From NCBI GenBank assembly GCA_902766725.1, contig CACXEQ010000004.1, positions 1 to 34,128 on the forward strand: a DNA stretch of 34,128 bases, written 5' to 3'. Shown here in pieces: positions 1-8,997 of the stretch. How positions within the stretch are numbered: the first letter of the stretch is position 1; each line of letters starts with the position of its first letter. A model generated the notes under the pieces. The model was not told where the DNA came from, did no database searches, and was given only the letters and a program-made list of their open reading frames with translations. The translations under genes and the position numbers were made by a program. Source of the stretch: an uncultured Ureaplasma sp. (GTDB lineage Bacteria; Bacillota_I; Bacilli_A; Mycoplasmatales; Mycoplasmoidaceae).

Positions 1-565
1 AAAATTATTGTAAACGACAGAATGGTGTTTCTATTTCACAAAGACCAGAATATATAAATCAAAATATTGAATTTGGTCATTGAGAAAATGATTTAATTAT
101 AGGAAATAAAAAATCTAATGTTATCTTAATAACATTATATGAGAGGAAATCAAAAATTAGTAAGGGAATAAAAATTTATGACAAAGAAGTCAAACTATTA
201 CAAAGACACATTTTACATTTACAACAAATAAATAAGTTAATCTATGCATAAACATTAAATCAATTACTACTGATAATGGATTAGAATTCTATGACTGAAG
301 GATATTTAAAAATCTATTTACAATAATAATGATGATATTAATGTTTATTTCTATCATTCATATTGTGCTTGAGAAAAAGGTAGAGTTGATCACTTTAACC
401 TTATGATTAGAAAAATTTATCATAAGTTTTGACTTACCCTCTATTTCTTAAGAAGATATCAATAATACTGTTGATAAAATTAATGAATCTATCGGGAAAA
501 GTTTAAATTTTAATCAGTATTTGAGGTGTATAATGATTTATATCGAATTAATTTGATCTCTTTAA
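1..565 (+). pseudogene. IS30-family transposase remnant, 5' end outside window
   Basis: Translated pieces spell the conserved C-terminal DDE half of an IS30-family transposase, but in several frames. Frame 3 is open from 3 to 251 and contains GHWENDLIIG (from 75) and TLYERKSK. Frame 2 then gives ITTDNGLEFYDW (from 263). Frame 1 gives YHSYCAWEKGRVDHFNLMIRK (from about 355, resembling the family's PY.sWERG.nENfN.liR). Frame 2 resumes near 446 with EDINNTVDKIN and KSLNFNQYL. At least three frameshifts and internal TAA codons (249, 449) mean no full-length transposase can be made. The 5' part lies beyond the window edge, and no clear terminal inverted repeat was found before pth. Assignment to IS30 rests on motif recognition only. 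Confidence 0.85.
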
Positions 566-622
566 ACTAAACTTTATAAATTAATATTATTAATATAAGT
601 AATTTTATATGTTAATTGTATA

Positions 623-628
623 TATAAT
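623..628 (+). promoter_or_regulatory. -10 box TATAAT upstream of pth
   Basis: A perfect TATAAT lies 12 nt before the pth ATG in an AT-rich intergenic stretch, with no clear -35. A transcript starting about 7 nt downstream of the box would be almost leaderless, which fits the lack of a Shine-Dalgarno sequence before pth. TATAAT is common by chance in this base composition, so this is tentative. Confidence 0.35.
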
Positions 629-640
629 AGATAGAAATTA

Positions 641-1198
641 ATGAAACTGATAGCTGGACTTGGAAACATAGGATCTGCATATGTCAATACTAGACATAAT
701 GCTGGATTTATGGCTATTAACTATATTCTAAAGACTTTCAATATATCATTAGATAAATATAATTTTGATTGCAATTTTAATATTGTAAACATCAATAACC
801 AAAAGGCTATTTTTTTAGAGCCTACTACTTTAATGAACCTATCTGGAAATTGTATATCACAAGTTATTAAGTTTTTTAAAATCAATCCAATGGATTTAAT
901 TATCATTCAAGATGATCTAGATTTAGATATTGGAACATTTAAAATTAGAACTAGCGGTTCATCTGGTGGTCATAATGGAATAAAAGATATTATTAACAAA
1001 ATTAATACTGATAAGTTTATTAGATTTAAAATAGGGATTGGTAGACCAAAAAATAAAATAAATATTGCTGATTATGTTTTAGGAAAATTTTCTAACCAAG
1101 AATTATCTAGTTTGCAAGCACCTTTTAAAAAATGTCTTGAATTTATTAAAGCAATTTTTTGTCTACCAATAAATAAAGCAATAAGTCAAATAAATTAA
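641..1198 (+). CDS. pth: Peptidyl-tRNA hydrolase
   Basis: This 185-residue protein matches the bacterial Pth family in length and motifs. Pth cleaves the ester bond of peptidyl-tRNAs released from stalled ribosomes in the cytoplasm, recycling tRNA. The N-terminus has the family signature GLGNxGxxY..TRHN with the catalytic His in TRHNAGF; the usual Pro of GNPG is Ile here. The middle carries QDDLDLDIG (catalytic Asp region) and GSSGGHNGIKDI, followed by RFKIGIGRP. The ATG follows a TATAAT box closely and has no strong ribosome-binding site. nrdD begins 12 nt after the stop with its own strong AAGGAG site, so the two may be cotranscribed. The identification is secure. Confidence 0.95.
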   Translation: MKLIAGLGNIGSAYVNTRHNAGFMAINYILKTFNISLDKYNFDCNFNIVNINNQKAIFLEPTTLMNLSGNCISQVIKFFKINPMDLIIIQDDLDLDIGTFKIRTSGSSGGHNGIKDIINKINTDKFIRFKIGIGRPKNKINIADYVLGKFSNQELSSLQAPFKKCLEFIKAIFCLPINKAISQIN

Positions 1199-1210
1199 GG
1201 AGAACAATAA

Positions 1211-3151
1211 ATGAAAATAATTAAAAGGGATGGCCGTAAAGTAGATTTCAATTCAAGTAAAATTGATAATGCTATTATTGCTGCAGCAATAGCAAATAAT
1301 GTTAAATTAACCAAATTACAAATAAAAAAAATAACTAATTTAGTAATTCAAAAAATAATCAAATCTAAATTAAAAGCAATTAAAGTCGAAACAATTCAAG
1401 ATTGAGTTATAGAAAGTTTAAATAAATGTGGTTATAAATCACTAGCAAAGAAATATTCTATTTATAGAGAACAAAGAAACAAAATTAGACAAAGTCGTTC
1501 TCAATTAATGAACATTATTTATAAAATTGGAATAGAAACTGACCGAGATAATGCTAATGTTGGTAATAACTTTTCTGCTAAATTGCTAAGAATTGCTTCG
1601 GAATCTAATAAATGACATATGTTATTAAAATTGCTTCCACATGACATTGCAGCATATCATGAGTTAGGAGATTATTACATTCATGATTTGGATAGTTATA
1701 ACTTAACTACTAATTGTTTGCATTTACCTACAAAAAAATTAATATTAAATGGTTTTAATACTGGTTATGGAACTATTAATCCACCAAAAAGTATTGAAAC
1801 AGCAGCAGCAATTATATGTATTGCTTTACAAGCAAGTCAAAATGATATGTTTGGAGGTCAATCTCACCCAAATTTTGATAATGATTTAGCATTGGTTATT
1901 CCTAACACAATAAAAAAAATTATTAAACAATTAAAATTTGCTGGAATTAAAAATCCTAAAAAAGAGAAAATTGAATCGATTTTAAGACAAAGAGTTTGCC
2001 AAGCTATGCAAGCTATTGTCTACAACCTAAATTCCATGCATTCAAGAGCAGGTAGTCAAGTACCTTTTAGTTCAATTAATATAGGTATTCCCCAATCAAA
2101 ATATGCTGCTTTAGTGTGTGAATGCTTTCTTAATGAATATGATAAAGGGTTAGGGCATGGTGAACAACCAATTTTCCCTAATATAATTTTTAGAGTAAAA
2201 GAAGGTGTCAACAAAAATCCTACTGATCCTTATTTTTATTTATTTAAATTAGCTTGTAAAGTTGCATCACATCGAATGAATCCTACATTTATGAATTTAG
2301 ATGCCAGTTTTAACAAAAAATACTATGATATTGGTATCTTGCCAGCAACAATGGGTTGCCGGACTTATTTACTTTCTAATTGCAATGGAAAACCGGGTGT
2401 AGAAGGCAGAGGAAATATTGCACCAGTGACAATAAATCTTGTTCGTTTAGCAATTAAAGCAAAAAAAAATATTGATAAATTTTGAAAATTATTGGATCAA
2501 ATGTGTGAACTTTGCCGAAAACAACTAATGCATAGATATGAAACATTAAAAAGGTTAGAAGTAAAAGATATGCCATTTGTTTGTGGCCAATGGTTAATTT
2601 GTGGATCAGAAAATCTAAAAACAACTGATTCAATTGAACCAATTTTAAAACAGGGAACTTGAGCTATAGGTTTTATTGGATTAGCAGAAACACTAGTTTT
2701 GTTGATAGGAAAACATCATGGTCAATCCAAACAAGCTCAAAAACTTGGTTATCAAATTGTAAAAAGAATTAGAAATAATTGTGATAAATTTAAGAAAAAA
2801 TATAAATTAAATTATTCTTGTTATGCTACTCCCGCTGAAGGACTAAGTGGTAAATTTACACAAAAAGATGAACAAGAATTTGGCAAAATAAAATGAGTAA
2901 CAACTAAAGGATATTACACTAATTCATTTCATATCCCAGTTGATTTTCCAATTAGTATAAATGATAAAATAAGTATTGAAGCTCCGTTTCATGAACTTTG
3001 TAATGGGGGACATATATCTTACATAGAATTTGATAATTATCCAACACCAGAAGATGTTATGAGAGTAATAACATATGCTTATAATAAAACTAACATTAAC
3101 TATTTGGGAATAAATTTTCATATTAGTTATTGTTTAGATTGCCATAAATAA
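1211..3151 (+). CDS. nrdD: Anaerobic ribonucleoside-triphosphate reductase core lacking the glycyl-radical domain
   Basis: Class III ribonucleotide reductase reduces NTPs to dNTPs under anaerobic conditions using a glycyl radical installed by NrdG. The 646-residue reading frame (TGA as Trp) starts at an ATG preceded by AAGGAGAA. Residues 1 to about 90 form an ATP-cone (MKIIKRDGRKVDF). Cys169 in TTNC and Cys383 in ATMGCRTY fit the two active-site cysteines. SMHSRAGSQVPFSSINIG, GEQPIFPNIIF, GRGNIAPVTINLVRLA and ELCNGGHISYIEF are typical NrdD blocks. The protein ends YCLDCHK: only the first CxxC (Cys641, Cys644) of the C-terminal zinc ribbon is present, and the radical loop (RxxGYL) is missing. 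That missing piece is encoded separately at 5976-6164. nrdG follows after 9 nt. Identity is certain; activity alone is doubtful. Confidence 0.96.
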
Positions 3152-3160
3152 TATAAAAAT

Positions 3161-3670
3161 ATGAAAATAAGATTAGCAGCTATACTACCTAATTCTAATT
3201 CTAATGGACCTGGTCTTCGTGATGTTATTTTTGCCCAGGGATGCAGTCATCGTTGTCCGCATTGTTTTAATAAACATACATGAAATTTTAATCTAGGTAA
3301 AATATGTGACTGCGATGCTATTATTAAACAGTGCATCGATCGAACATATTTAGCAGGTATAACTTTTAGTGGCGGAGACCCATTTGATCAACCAAAACCT
3401 TTTGCTTATATTGCTAAACAATTAAAAAAACACCATATTAATATATGATGCTATACAGGTTATACATTTGAGCAATTAATTGCTTTAGGTAAAGATGACA
3501 ACAACATAAAAAAGTTGCTAAACAATATAGATCGACTTGTCGATGGTCCTTTTATAAATGCTAAGAAATCTACTAATATTCAATTTAGAGGCTCGACAAA
3601 CCAAAGAATAATCAATGTGAAACAGTCATTGAAAAACAAAAGAGTTATTATAGATAATAAATATAAATAA
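3161..3670 (+). CDS. nrdG: Anaerobic ribonucleotide reductase activating protein (radical SAM)
   Basis: This 169-residue protein is the activase that uses S-adenosylmethionine and a [4Fe-4S] cluster to generate the glycyl radical on NrdD. The cluster motif CxxxCxxC appears as GCSHRCPHCFN near residues 31-41. SGGDPFDQP (SAM-binding GGxP-type motif), TGYTFEQL, DGPF and RGSTNQRIINV are all typical of NrdG, and the length is close to the family's 150-170. Two TGA codons encode Trp. It starts 9 nt after the nrdD core, indicating an operon. Its substrate glycine is not on the adjacent NrdD polypeptide but apparently on the small protein encoded at 5976-6164. No obvious ribosome-binding site; translational coupling to nrdD is likely. 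Confidence 0.95.
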
Positions 3671-3734
3671 AAATTTTTTAATATTTTATATAAAATATAA
3701 AAATATATTGTTAGGTATTTACAAAAGATAATAA

Positions 3735-5927
3735 ATGAATAAAATATTAAAAATTAATTTGGCCTTATTAATGGTTGGTTCATGAAACATTACAGTTGGT
3801 GGTTTATCATCATGTAGTGTTGAAAAAACTGCTAAAATTAGTAAAGATGAACATTGTGAAATTCATCCTTTACAAGATCATGTTGTTGATGGTCAAGATT
3901 ATATTGTTGAAATCAAATATTTAGATGGCTATGTATTAGATGAAGCAAAAGTAACAATTAATAATATTGTTGTAAGTAAAAATGTAGCATATACGTTTGA
4001 TGATGAACAAAATCGTTTAATTGTTTTTGCTAAATATATAACTGGAAATATTAATATTGAAATTAAAACTAAAATAAATTCTTTTATTAATCCAGAAATT
4101 GAACAAACATTTGAAGCAAAATTTTATAAGCCAAAAAATGATCAGAACTCTCAAGAATGGGTATTAAATGAAAATGAAGATTCTCTTGATGTAACATTCT
4201 TTAAACAAACATCATCTATACCTTACATATCTATAGATAAAATGTTTGACTATTATGATCTACATGATGATGATCATTACAAAATTGTTAATGATGAAAA
4301 AAATATTACAAAAATTATTAATCAACAAAATAATGCTCTAGCAACTGTTGATGCAAATCAGCAAAAAATAATTTTTTCTGACTGAGATAAATTCCTTTGT
4401 AATTCAACAAACGAAACTTTAAAACAAAATCCACTTGCTTCTATATGTTATGATGCTGATAATAATTATATTAAAGTGATTGAATCTAAATCTCATTATC
4501 AAACAAAAAACGAACCATATGAAATGAATTTTAAAAAGTATGATATTAATATTTTTTATAGTCAAAATACTTGTTATTTACCATATGATGTATATTTTGA
4601 ATTATTATTTAGTGAAATTTGACCAACTTATATATTTAATGGACATGATTTTTATCAAAAACTAACTTCTAAATCGTTTTCACTTTATAAAAATCTTGAT
4701 ACTAAATGAATTGATAAACAATACTTAAAATACAATTACAATATTCTTGCTTTAAAATTAGACAATATATATGGATTAGACGAAAGATTGTCCAGATCAA
4801 ATAATTATCAACCAATCAAATATTTATCTAATGGTGCATATGCTGCTTTGGAACCATATAAAGATGGATTAACTTCATTGGAACCAAATAAGTCTAATAA
4901 AACATTAATTAATTTTGTTGCTGAAAATCTAGATGATGGAGGACATACAAGTTATACTAATTCTATTGATTTACTTTCTACTATTAATATGTCTAATCAA
5001 ACTGGTGCAGAAACAATGTACACTAATTATGTTCATAGTGCAATGAATTACGCTAGAGCGCAAGCAAAACTAACACCAGGAGATTTTATGGAATATCCAC
5101 TACCTGTTATGTTTGTTCTTAACAATGGTGATCCTACTTCATATATATATAGAGATCCTAATGATAAAGCTAAATGATTTTATACTAATCCAAATGATGA
5201 AAATGACATAATCATATATGTTGTTTTTGATAAATTTATTCAACCAACCTTAAATGATGGAGGAACATGAAGTATTGGTAAAAATAGTGTTAAATATTCG
5301 AATGTAAATGAAAAAAATTATTATTTTGATACTATTAGATTAACAATGTTTGCTGACAAATTAGTGAGAAAATACAAAAGTGAAAATAAAAAAGTGTCTC
5401 TTGTTGTTGATTTATCTAATAATATTGGTGGAGTTGGTTTTACTGAATGTTTCATTTCCTCATGATTGTGTGGTGAAATAAAACAAGCTGCACAAAATAT
5501 ACACACTGGGTCTTTTAGTACATTTACTTACCAAGCTGATGTTAATAGTGATGGTAAATTTGATGAAAATGATTGCATTCCAGACGATGTTAAAGTATAT
5601 TGTATTACATCAAATGGTTCATTTAGTTGTGGAAGCTTGCTTCCAGTTAATTTAATGGAAAATAAAAAAAATAATATGTTTTTTATAGGCGAACCATCAG
5701 GCGGTGGATCATGTGCTGTAGGACTAATATCTCTCCCAATTATAAGTAGTTATGTTCGTGTTTCATCTTATTACCATTTATTAATGGGTAAATCAACAAA
5801 TGATAATAGATTAACAGTTGATGTAGGTACAAAAGATGCTACATACTTTTATCCTATTTCTAATGATAAATTTGTTGATTTTTTCGACAGAGATACAATA
5901 AATAAAAAAATTTGAAATATCAATTAA
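3735..5927 (+). CDS. Lipoprotein with S41-type peptidase domain
   Basis: The 730-residue protein begins with a lipoprotein signal: MNKILK, a hydrophobic stretch, then GLSSC with Cys27 as probable lipidation site, so it is predicted to be anchored on the outer face of the membrane. The N-terminal ~250 residues are not recognised. The C-terminal part resembles S41 (C-terminal-processing) peptidases as found in mycoplasma surface lipoproteins: VVDLSNNIGG (residues ~556-565), ITSNGSFSCGS with Ser631 as candidate nucleophile, and GEPSGGGSCAVG (~653-664). TGA Trp codons occur throughout. It lies between nrdG and the detached NrdD radical domain, all on the plus strand. The function is unrelated to nucleotide reduction as far as can be seen. 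The S41 assignment is by motif; substrate unknown. Confidence 0.75.
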
Positions 5928-5936
5928 ATTGAAAAA

Positions 5937-5942
5937 TATAAT
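5937..5942 (+). promoter_or_regulatory. Candidate -10 box for the detached NrdD radical-domain gene
   Basis: TATAAT lies 33 nt before the ATG at 5976, just after the lipoprotein stop codon; TTGAAA at 5912-5917 is 19 nt upstream of it, a slightly long spacing. It could give the mini-gene its own transcript, but read-through from nrdD is equally possible. Confidence 0.25.
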
Positions 5943-5975
5943 AATAATTAGTTATATAAGGTATGGGTACCTAGT

Positions 5976-6164
5976 ATGAAAAAAGTAACATATTTACAAC
6001 CAGGTCAAAAAAAATGTCCAGTTTGTGGTTCGACAAACATTTGTAAGATTTCAAGGATAACTGGTTACTTATCATTTGATGAAAGATTTGGCGAAGCAAA
6101 AATAAAAGAGCGTAGTAATAGAGTTGATCACAACAACAAACATATTACTAACTATGTAAAATAA
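5976..6164 (+). CDS. Stand-alone glycyl-radical / zinc-ribbon C-terminal domain of NrdD
   Basis: This 62-residue protein corresponds to the extreme C-terminus of class III ribonucleotide reductases. CPVCGS (Cys14, Cys17) is the second half of the NrdD zinc ribbon. ISRITGYLS places the radical-bearing glycine at Gly30, matching the family's RRxxGYL. ERFGEAKIKERSNRVDHN matches the terminal helix (rF..gK..E...RvxH). Core plus this piece (646 + 62) gives about 708 residues, near the length of full NrdD. There is a start ATG with a weak AAGG about 14 nt upstream and a TAA stop, so it is an intact ORF rather than a shredded fragment. It converges with tdk with no bases between the stops. It may act in trans like the spare radical domain GrcA (YfiD) of pyruvate formate-lyase. 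A decayed relic is the alternative. Confidence 0.88.
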   Translation: MKKVTYLQPGQKKCPVCGSTNICKISRITGYLSFDERFGEAKIKERSNRVDHNNKHITNYVK

Positions 6165-6788
6165 CTAATAAATTTTTTTGATTCTAGCAAAACCATAGGG
6201 GTTAAGATTATTATTTCTATGACATCTACGGCATCTTGCACTATATTCATTTTTATCACCAATTCTTATTTGAATTGATTCATCTCTAGCAATTGTAGTA
6301 TCAGTTAAACTGGCACTTGCTCCACAACATGTACATACAGCTTTGAGTTTTGTCACTCTCTCAGCATAAATTAATAGTTTCATCATTACTTTGAACGGCT
6401 TACCAAATCCATCCATATCTAATCCAGCTGCAATAACAATATAACCATTATTAGCTAAATAATTACATACCTCAGGTAATTCATCATCAAAAAATTGACA
6501 TTCATCAATTGCAATTAATTGAACTATATCTTTTGATTTGTTTAATTCAATAATAATATCTCTACTTTTGCTTATGGAAATCGAATCAATAACTCGACCA
6601 TCCCTACTTTTAGCTTTTTGCTTGCCTGATCTCGTATCTATCTCAGGAGTGAATAGCAAATATTTTACTTCAGCATATTTCAATAAATTCAATCTTCTTA
6701 GTAATTCTTCAGATTTACCAGAAAACATTGGGCCACAAATAACTTCAATCCATCCATTAAGTGTTTTTAATGCATTAATTTTTGCCAT
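6165..6788 (-). CDS. tdk: Thymidine kinase
   Basis: ATP-dependent phosphorylation of thymidine (and deoxyuridine) to the monophosphate; the salvage route to dTTP. The 207-residue protein is a type II thymidine kinase: P-loop GPMFSGKS near residue 19, IDECQFFDD (Walker B-like), AGLDMDGFGKPF, the lasso with YSARC, and two Cys pairs (CTCC and CRRC) for the structural zinc. The ATG is preceded by a strong AGGAGAA site. It is last in the fba-ychF-tdk set, 14 nt after ychF. The stop TAG abuts the TAA of the convergent NrdD radical-domain gene, leaving no room for an intergenic terminator. The location beside nrdD/nrdG groups two dNTP-supply functions. Confidence 0.96.
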   Translation of the reverse strand: MAKINALKTLNGWIEVICGPMFSGKSEELLRRLNLLKYAEVKYLLFTPEIDTRSGKQKAKSRDGRVIDSISISKSRDIIIELNKSKDIVQLIAIDECQFFDDELPEVCNYLANNGYIVIAAGLDMDGFGKPFKVMMKLLIYAERVTKLKAVCTCCGASASLTDTTIARDESIQIRIGDKNEYSARCRRCHRNNNLNPYGFARIKKIY

Positions 6789-6802
6789 AATCTATTCTCC
6801 TA

Positions 6803-7900
6803 TTAAACATTAAATCTAAAAAATATAACATCGCCATCTTTAACTATATAGTCTTTTCCTTCCATTCTTAATAAACCATTATTTTTTACTTCATTTTCTG
6901 ATTTTAATCTAATTAAATCTTGACTGTTCATTACTTCAGCTCGAATAAACCCTCTCTTGATGTCACTATGAATTAAATTAGCACATTCTGGGGCATACAT
7001 TCCATTTGTATATGTCCATGCTTTTACTTCATCTTTTCCAAATGTAAAAAAAGTTGATAAATTCAAAAGTTTATAGGCATGCAAAATAACAGAAGATAAA
7101 CCAGTTTGTGCTAAACCTAAATCGTTCATAAATATTTTTTTATCATCAATATTGAGCTTAGATATTTCATATTCTAGTTTGGCAGAAATTGGAACAACTA
7201 TCTCATTTTTTTTAACAATAGATTTAAGAATTTGTAAATATTTGTTCTCTAATGGATTTAATATGGTTTGTTCATCAACATTTGCTATATATAAAATAGG
7301 TTTAAATGTTAAAAAATTGTCTTGAGTTACTTGAAGTAATTCATCTTTATTAAACACCATATCTTTAATCATTTTGTTATTAATTAGTTGATCTTTAATT
7401 TTATGATACAAATTATTTAAAAATTTAGCATTTTTGTCGCCTGATAGAGCTTTATGGTTATATTTATCAATTTTTCTATTAATAGCATCTAAATCAGCCA
7501 TTATTAATTCTAAATTAATAATTTCTATATCTCTTTTAGGATCAACAGAATTATAAACATGGGTTATATTTTTATCAGCAAAACATCTAACTACATGACA
7601 TATAGCATTAGCTTCTCGGATATTAGCTAAAAACTGGTTCCCTAATCCTTCTCCCTTACTTGCCCCTTTAACTAAACCAGCAATATCCACAAATTGACAA
7701 ACTGCTGGCGTTGTTTTATTAGGGTGAATTAAGTCTGCTAATGCATATAACCGTTTATCTGGTACAGGTACAACACCAACATTAGGTTTAATAGTTGCAA
7801 ATGGATAATTAGCAGCCTCAACTTGCGAATTGGTGATTGCATTAAATAATGTAGATTTTCCGACATTTGGTAGACCAATAATCCCTACAAATAAACCCAT
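6803..7900 (-). CDS. ychF: Redox-regulated ATPase/GTPase YchF (OLA1 family)
   Basis: A 365-residue Obg-related P-loop protein that binds ribosomes and hydrolyses ATP in preference to GTP. The N-terminus has GLPNVGKSTLFN (G1), DIAGLVKGASKGEGLGN (G3 and switch region) and NVDE in place of NKxD (G4), which is the hallmark of ATP preference in this family. The middle is a coiled region. The C-terminal TGS-like domain contains FTFGKDEVKAWTYTNG and ECANLIHSDIKRGFIRAEV. Its ATG overlaps the fba TAA by one base (TAATG), indicating coupled translation. The fba-ychF adjacency is also known in M. genitalium. Confidence 0.97.
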   Translation of the reverse strand: MGLFVGIIGLPNVGKSTLFNAITNSQVEAANYPFATIKPNVGVVPVPDKRLYALADLIHPNKTTPAVCQFVDIAGLVKGASKGEGLGNQFLANIREANAICHVVRCFADKNITHVYNSVDPKRDIEIINLELIMADLDAINRKIDKYNHKALSGDKNAKFLNNLYHKIKDQLINNKMIKDMVFNKDELLQVTQDNFLTFKPILYIANVDEQTILNPLENKYLQILKSIVKKNEIVVPISAKLEYEISKLNIDDKKIFMNDLGLAQTGLSSVILHAYKLLNLSTFFTFGKDEVKAWTYTNGMYAPECANLIHSDIKRGFIRAEVMNSQDLIRLKSENEVKNNGLLRMEGKDYIVKDGDVIFFRFNV

Positions 7901-8781
7901 TATGCAACCTTATCTTGTGAACCAAATATGTTGATTTTTTCTAAAACTTTATTTTTAATGGCAAGGTACCCAGGTCGTAATAATTTTCTAGGATCATATC
8001 CTTTTGCATTAGTATCTAAATCTTTCTTTTGTTCTATGTATTGTCTTGTAGCTTGAGCAAAAGCTAATTGACATTCTGTGTTAACATTAATTTTACTAAT
8101 ACCTAACAAAATAGCTTTTTTTATCTGATCTTGAGGAATACCTGTTCCACCATGCAAAACTAAAGGTAAATCACCTACAACACTAGCTATTTCCTTTAAC
8201 TTGATAAAATTTAAACCAGACCATTCTTTAGGATAAATGCCATGAATATTACCAATCCCTGCCGCTAAACAACATATCTTGGTCTCTTGGACTATTTGTT
8301 TACATTCATCAACATTAGCAATCTCGCCATTAGAAGTAATACCATCTTCTGTCCCGCCAATACCACCAACTTCTGCTTCTACAGTAGCATTATGCATATT
8401 AGCCAATGCTACAATTTCTTTAGTTTTAGCAATATTAGCACTAATGTCTAAACTTGAACCATCAAACATAACAGAGCTAAATCCGGCATTTAAAGCTTGA
8501 ACACAATCATCATATTTACCATGATCAACATGTAAAGCAACTGGGACAGTAATATTTTTAAAATTAATCACATTGTTAACCATGTCCACTACATTTTTCC
8601 AACCATGCATGTATTTTGATGCACCAGCTGAAACACCTAAAATAATGGGAGAATGTGCCTCTTGACATGCATCTAATGCAGCACATATTCATTCCAAATT
8701 ATTAATATTAATAGCTGGTATAGCATAGTGACCATGTCTTGCTGCTAATAACATATTTTTTAAATTAACCAATTTACTCAT
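7900..8781 (-). CDS. fba: Class II fructose-1,6-bisphosphate aldolase
   Basis: Zinc-dependent glycolytic aldolase splitting fructose-1,6-bisphosphate into dihydroxyacetone phosphate and glyceraldehyde-3-phosphate. The 293-residue frame starts at ATG 8781 (MSKLVNLKNMLLAARHGHYA) and reads through one TGA Trp codon. Evidence: IPAININN, HVDHGKYDD (zinc ligand and catalytic Asp region, about residue 80), EAEVGGIGGTEDG (~139), LHGGTGIPQDQI (~207) and KINVNTECQLAF. The length fits class II enzymes. First gene of an fba-ychF-tdk minus-strand unit, with an extended -10 promoter upstream at 8823-8831. Confidence 0.97.
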
Positions 8782-8822
8782 ATAAATTCCAAAAAAATCA
8801 AATTAATAAATTTTATTTTTTG

Positions 8823-8831
8823 ATTATAACA
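8823..8831 (-). promoter_or_regulatory. Extended -10 promoter (TGTTATAAT) for fba-ychF-tdk
   Basis: On the minus strand the sequence reads TG-T-TATAAT, an extended -10 element about 40 nt upstream of the fba ATG. No convincing -35 hexamer is present. The same TGTTATAAT occurs in front of tRNA-Asn (33539-33547), which supports it as a real promoter form in this genome. Confidence 0.5.
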
Positions 8832-8897
8832 AAACAAAAAATAATATTATTTACTGTTATAGTAAATAATGCATAAGTTAAATATTATTTTGAAATG

Positions 8898-8906
8898 TGG
8901 TAAAAT
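8898..8906 (+). promoter_or_regulatory. Candidate extended -10 (TGGTAAAAT) before the unknown ORF pair
   Basis: TG-G-TAAAAT lies about 90 nt before the ATG at 8998 and 43 nt before a 19-codon ORF at 8949 that overlaps the 25-bp repeat. No clear -35. It would drive the accessory ORFs at 8998-9904. Confidence 0.3.
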
Positions 8907-8941
8907 ACATGTAATTATTTTCTAGTTATATAGAAATATAT

Positions 8942-8966
8942 AAATAAAATGAATAAAGTCTCAAAA
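8942..8966 (+). repeat. Left copy of ~25-bp imperfect direct repeat flanking the unknown ORF pair
   Basis: AAATAAAAT, five variable bases, then AAAGTCTCAAAA. The same sequence with only the central bases changed recurs at 9894-9919, right after the ORF pair. The two copies bracket roughly 930 bp. The AAGTCTCAAAA part is also the left arm of the hairpin at 9909-9939. This could mark the ends of an inserted cassette, though no transposase is linked to it. Confidence 0.7.
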
Positions 8967-8997
8967 TGTTTGGCAAACTTAACTCTTTTATTTACTC

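Noticed and set aside
1406-1618. Apparent breaks in nrdD, and similar apparent breaks in uvrB, secA, gltX and the permease, as pseudogenes
   Set aside because: Each break is a TGA codon. Reading TGA as Trp restores continuous proteins with family-typical length.
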